DNA of 64,000 nucleotides, from the NCBI GenBank assembly GCA_965153455.1, contig OZ234494.1, positions 10,726,001-10,790,000 on the forward strand, given 5' to 3'. The translations under genes and the position numbers were made by a program. This document shows positions 62,193 through 64,000 of the stretch, one piece after another. The notes beneath the pieces are model-generated. The model was not told the DNA's origin and did no database searches. It saw nothing but the letters and a program-made list of their open reading frames with translations. The first letter of the stretch is position 1, and each line of letters starts with the position of its first letter. The stretch is from Sphagnum compactum (lineage: Eukaryota > Bryophyta > Sphagnopsida > Sphagnales).

Positions 62193-63520
62193 GTTCATAA
62201 TTTAAACCAAATTTTGTTTACTTGACATAGATGTCATAACATCAAAATGTCCATGGGCAATTTAATGATGATATGTTCAATGACAAAAACAATCAGTGAG
62301 AGGAGGAGAATAAACAACCAAGGTTTTTACACAAATTTTTTAAAATTATGGGATTTGGGGTCTTGGGTTCTTCAAATTATGGTGTTGTTAATTTTTTTGG
62401 CTATGGTCAATAATGTGTTATGGGGTTGAAGGTTGTTGAAATCCAATTTCTTTAGGAGGTAGTTTTTTGTATTTTCTTCAAAGATGGGCAAGCCATGAAC
62501 TAATTAGGGCTTGTAGCATTTCACAAATATTTTAACACATAATTTTTTTTTAAACAAACATGAAAAATGACAACAACAAGATGAGAAATGTTTGTCGAAT
62601 GGCGAGTTCTTAAAAAATGACATTCATAAAAAAATAAATTCTTCCTAAGTAGCATTGGAATTAATGGATACGTGCACCATTTTTTAGGTAGAACTAAGTG
62701 TCACGTGAAGAAGGACCAACACGTCATTGTTGTTGTTGGTGCTTTTGCTTTAGATCACACCATAAACCATGCACTTGCACTACTCCAAGATGTTAGTAGT
62801 TATTTTTTTCTAATTCTTCTATGCTTTCCAAGATACATCTCAACCTTGGTTTGTGTCTTTTTAAGCTTTCAATTTGCACCTCACCAGCATTTATGATTTC
62901 AATCGTTTGTTCCTTTACACATGTTTCTCACCACATTTGTGATTCTTTCTAATTCTTGCACATTCCCTTCTATGCATTATGCTATGCATTTTGTGTTTTG
63001 AACTTTTCAATGCACTTGTGTTCATTGTTCACAATAGCTCATAAAAACAAAAAGAGGGCATTAAAGAAAAAAGAAAAACCTTTGCACCAGCTTTGTTTTT
63101 AGCACAAAAGGAAAATTTTGGCATGAAACTACTTTCATGTTGAGTTGTTGACAAAAAACCAATTTCAGCCCATCTTGGGGTCCTTTGTTTTTTTAATGTT
63201 GGGTTTGGAGTTACGACCTTCAAATTGGGCAAACATGGGCTTTTGGTGTTGTGTTTGTTCAATTTTACAAATATTTTTAATAACTTGAAAAGTGCATAAT
63301 GTGAAAGAACCTAACTATTTTCAACAAATGTAAAACATTGTCGCATTTTTTTTTGGGTATATTTGGATCCTTCATTGGGCTGAAAAAATCTTGTCAACAA
63401 CATTCTAGTGATATCACAGGAACATTAATTTACACAATTTGAAAAATAATTTTTAATTTATTAAAGTAACTTTTATCAGGTAAAGATTACCCACCAACTT
63501 GTCCCTCCTCACTATCCTTC
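62193..63520. other. Intergenic, nothing recognised
   Basis: AT-rich DNA on the right of the chromovirus. Short frames at 62247-62429, 62672-62896 and 63029-63262 show no family resemblance. Confidence 0.4.
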
Positions 63521-63524
63521 TCAC

Positions 63525-63556
63525 TGCAACGATGTCCTTATGCAACGATGTCCTTA
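63525..63556. repeat. Perfect 16-bp direct duplication
   Basis: TGCAACGATGTCCTTA occurs twice without spacer. Confidence 0.9.
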
Positions 63557-63591
63557 TGTAGTGTCACTGTCACGATGATGCTTTACATAAG

Positions 63592-63696
63592 AGAAGGGTC
63601 TATTAGCAAACCGTTCTGGATCTTCGAACCCCCCTTTGGCCTACCGACAACAAAGGGATTTCAAATCCGGAAAGGTTTGTTGATAGACCCTTTTCT
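63592..63696. repeat. Inverted repeat with ~30-bp arms
   Basis: The left arm (GGGTCTATTAGCAAACCGTT and flanks, 63592-63620) pairs with the right arm (63666-63696, AAAGGTTTGTTGATAGACCC) at about 24 of 29 positions. The loop is about 45 nt. It may be a foldback element or an RNA hairpin; no target duplication was found. Confidence 0.6.
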
Positions 63697-63747
63697 AGGA
63701 TACATTTAATTCTTCCGCATAAAGCAACCTGAATTTTTGTAGAATAA

Positions 63748-64000
63748 GCATCGATGCCACTTTTTGTCATAGGTGAGGCATAGTGAAATGAGGCGTTTCC
63801 CTACAAAGACATCATTCCGCATTGGAAAAAGGCTTCAAGAGAGGTAGGTACTAGATACCTACTTGTAATTGGGAGTGTAGGCATGGATGCTACTTTTGTT
63901 AGAACCAATGCATAGTAAAATCAGGCATTTCCCTTGAAAGAAAGAGTGCATTCCACGCCGGAAAAAAGCCTCAAGAGGGGTAGGTACTAGGTACGTCCAT
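63748..64000. repeat. ~133-bp direct repeat, two copies, runs off the window
   Basis: GCATCGATGCCACTTTTTGT at 63748 and GCATGGATGCTACTTTTGTT at 63881 start two copies that share GCATAGT.AAAT.AGGC, TTTCCCT, GGAAAAA.GC.TCAAGAG and GGTAGGTACTAG in order. The second copy may continue beyond 64000. Confidence 0.75.

Overview
The window is nuclear DNA of a land plant. Evidence: a receptor-like kinase and a serine carboxypeptidase-like gene, both with many GT-AG introns; CACTA elements with the classic CACTACAAGAAAA end; a Ty3/gypsy chromovirus; scattered TTTAGGG/CCCTAAA-type stretches. The DNA is AT-rich (judged by eye), gene-poor and full of decayed mobile DNA. I cannot name the species. The chromovirus reads more like fungal, moss or lycophyte chromoviruses than the usual flowering-plant lineages, so a non-flowering plant is possible but unproven.

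Layout. 1-5.5 kb: 3' part of an LRR receptor-like kinase (nine exons, frame intact, 5' end outside the window). 7.8-11.7 kb: a 3.9-kb non-autonomous CACTA element (TSD TAT) holding a TAGG-rich patch and a roughly 350-bp higher-order AT-rich array. 13.2-13.8 kb: a gypsy RT/RNase H relic, followed by a ~315-bp tandem array that is split by about 2.7 kb of foreign sequence. 18.8-22.1 kb: decayed transposase-like coding DNA. 22.7-23.9 kb: a C/A-rich stretch and a ~200-bp repeat. 24.5-27.8 kb: another decayed coding region on the minus strand, interrupted by a 1.36-kb CACTA element. 28-38 kb: intergenic, with a short-unit array, a possible hAT-like MITE and many microsatellites. 38.7-44.0 kb: a complete ten-exon serine carboxypeptidase-like gene with Ser-Asp-His triad. 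44-56 kb: intergenic, with AATAACC-type and ~110-bp arrays and two tiny CACTA-type MITEs with perfect 3-bp TSDs. 56.1-62.2 kb: a young Ty3/gypsy chromovirus on the minus strand (267-bp LTRs, two differences, TSD GTATC). 62.2-64 kb: intergenic with an inverted repeat and short duplications.

The two host genes are unrelated neighbours. The most interesting object is the chromovirus. Next to its 5' LTR there is no tRNA-type primer site beginning TGG. Instead a 10-nt sequence is exactly complementary to a stretch of the LTR lying 33 nt downstream of the TATA box, where the transcript should start. This is the arrangement of Tf1/sushi self-primed retrotransposons. The same element has two in-frame TAG codons (gag N-terminus and RT), a -1 gag/pol frame offset, a pol stop codon that touches the 3' LTR so that the polypurine tract is coding, 155-bp tandem repeats in its leader and 37-bp repeats in its LTRs.
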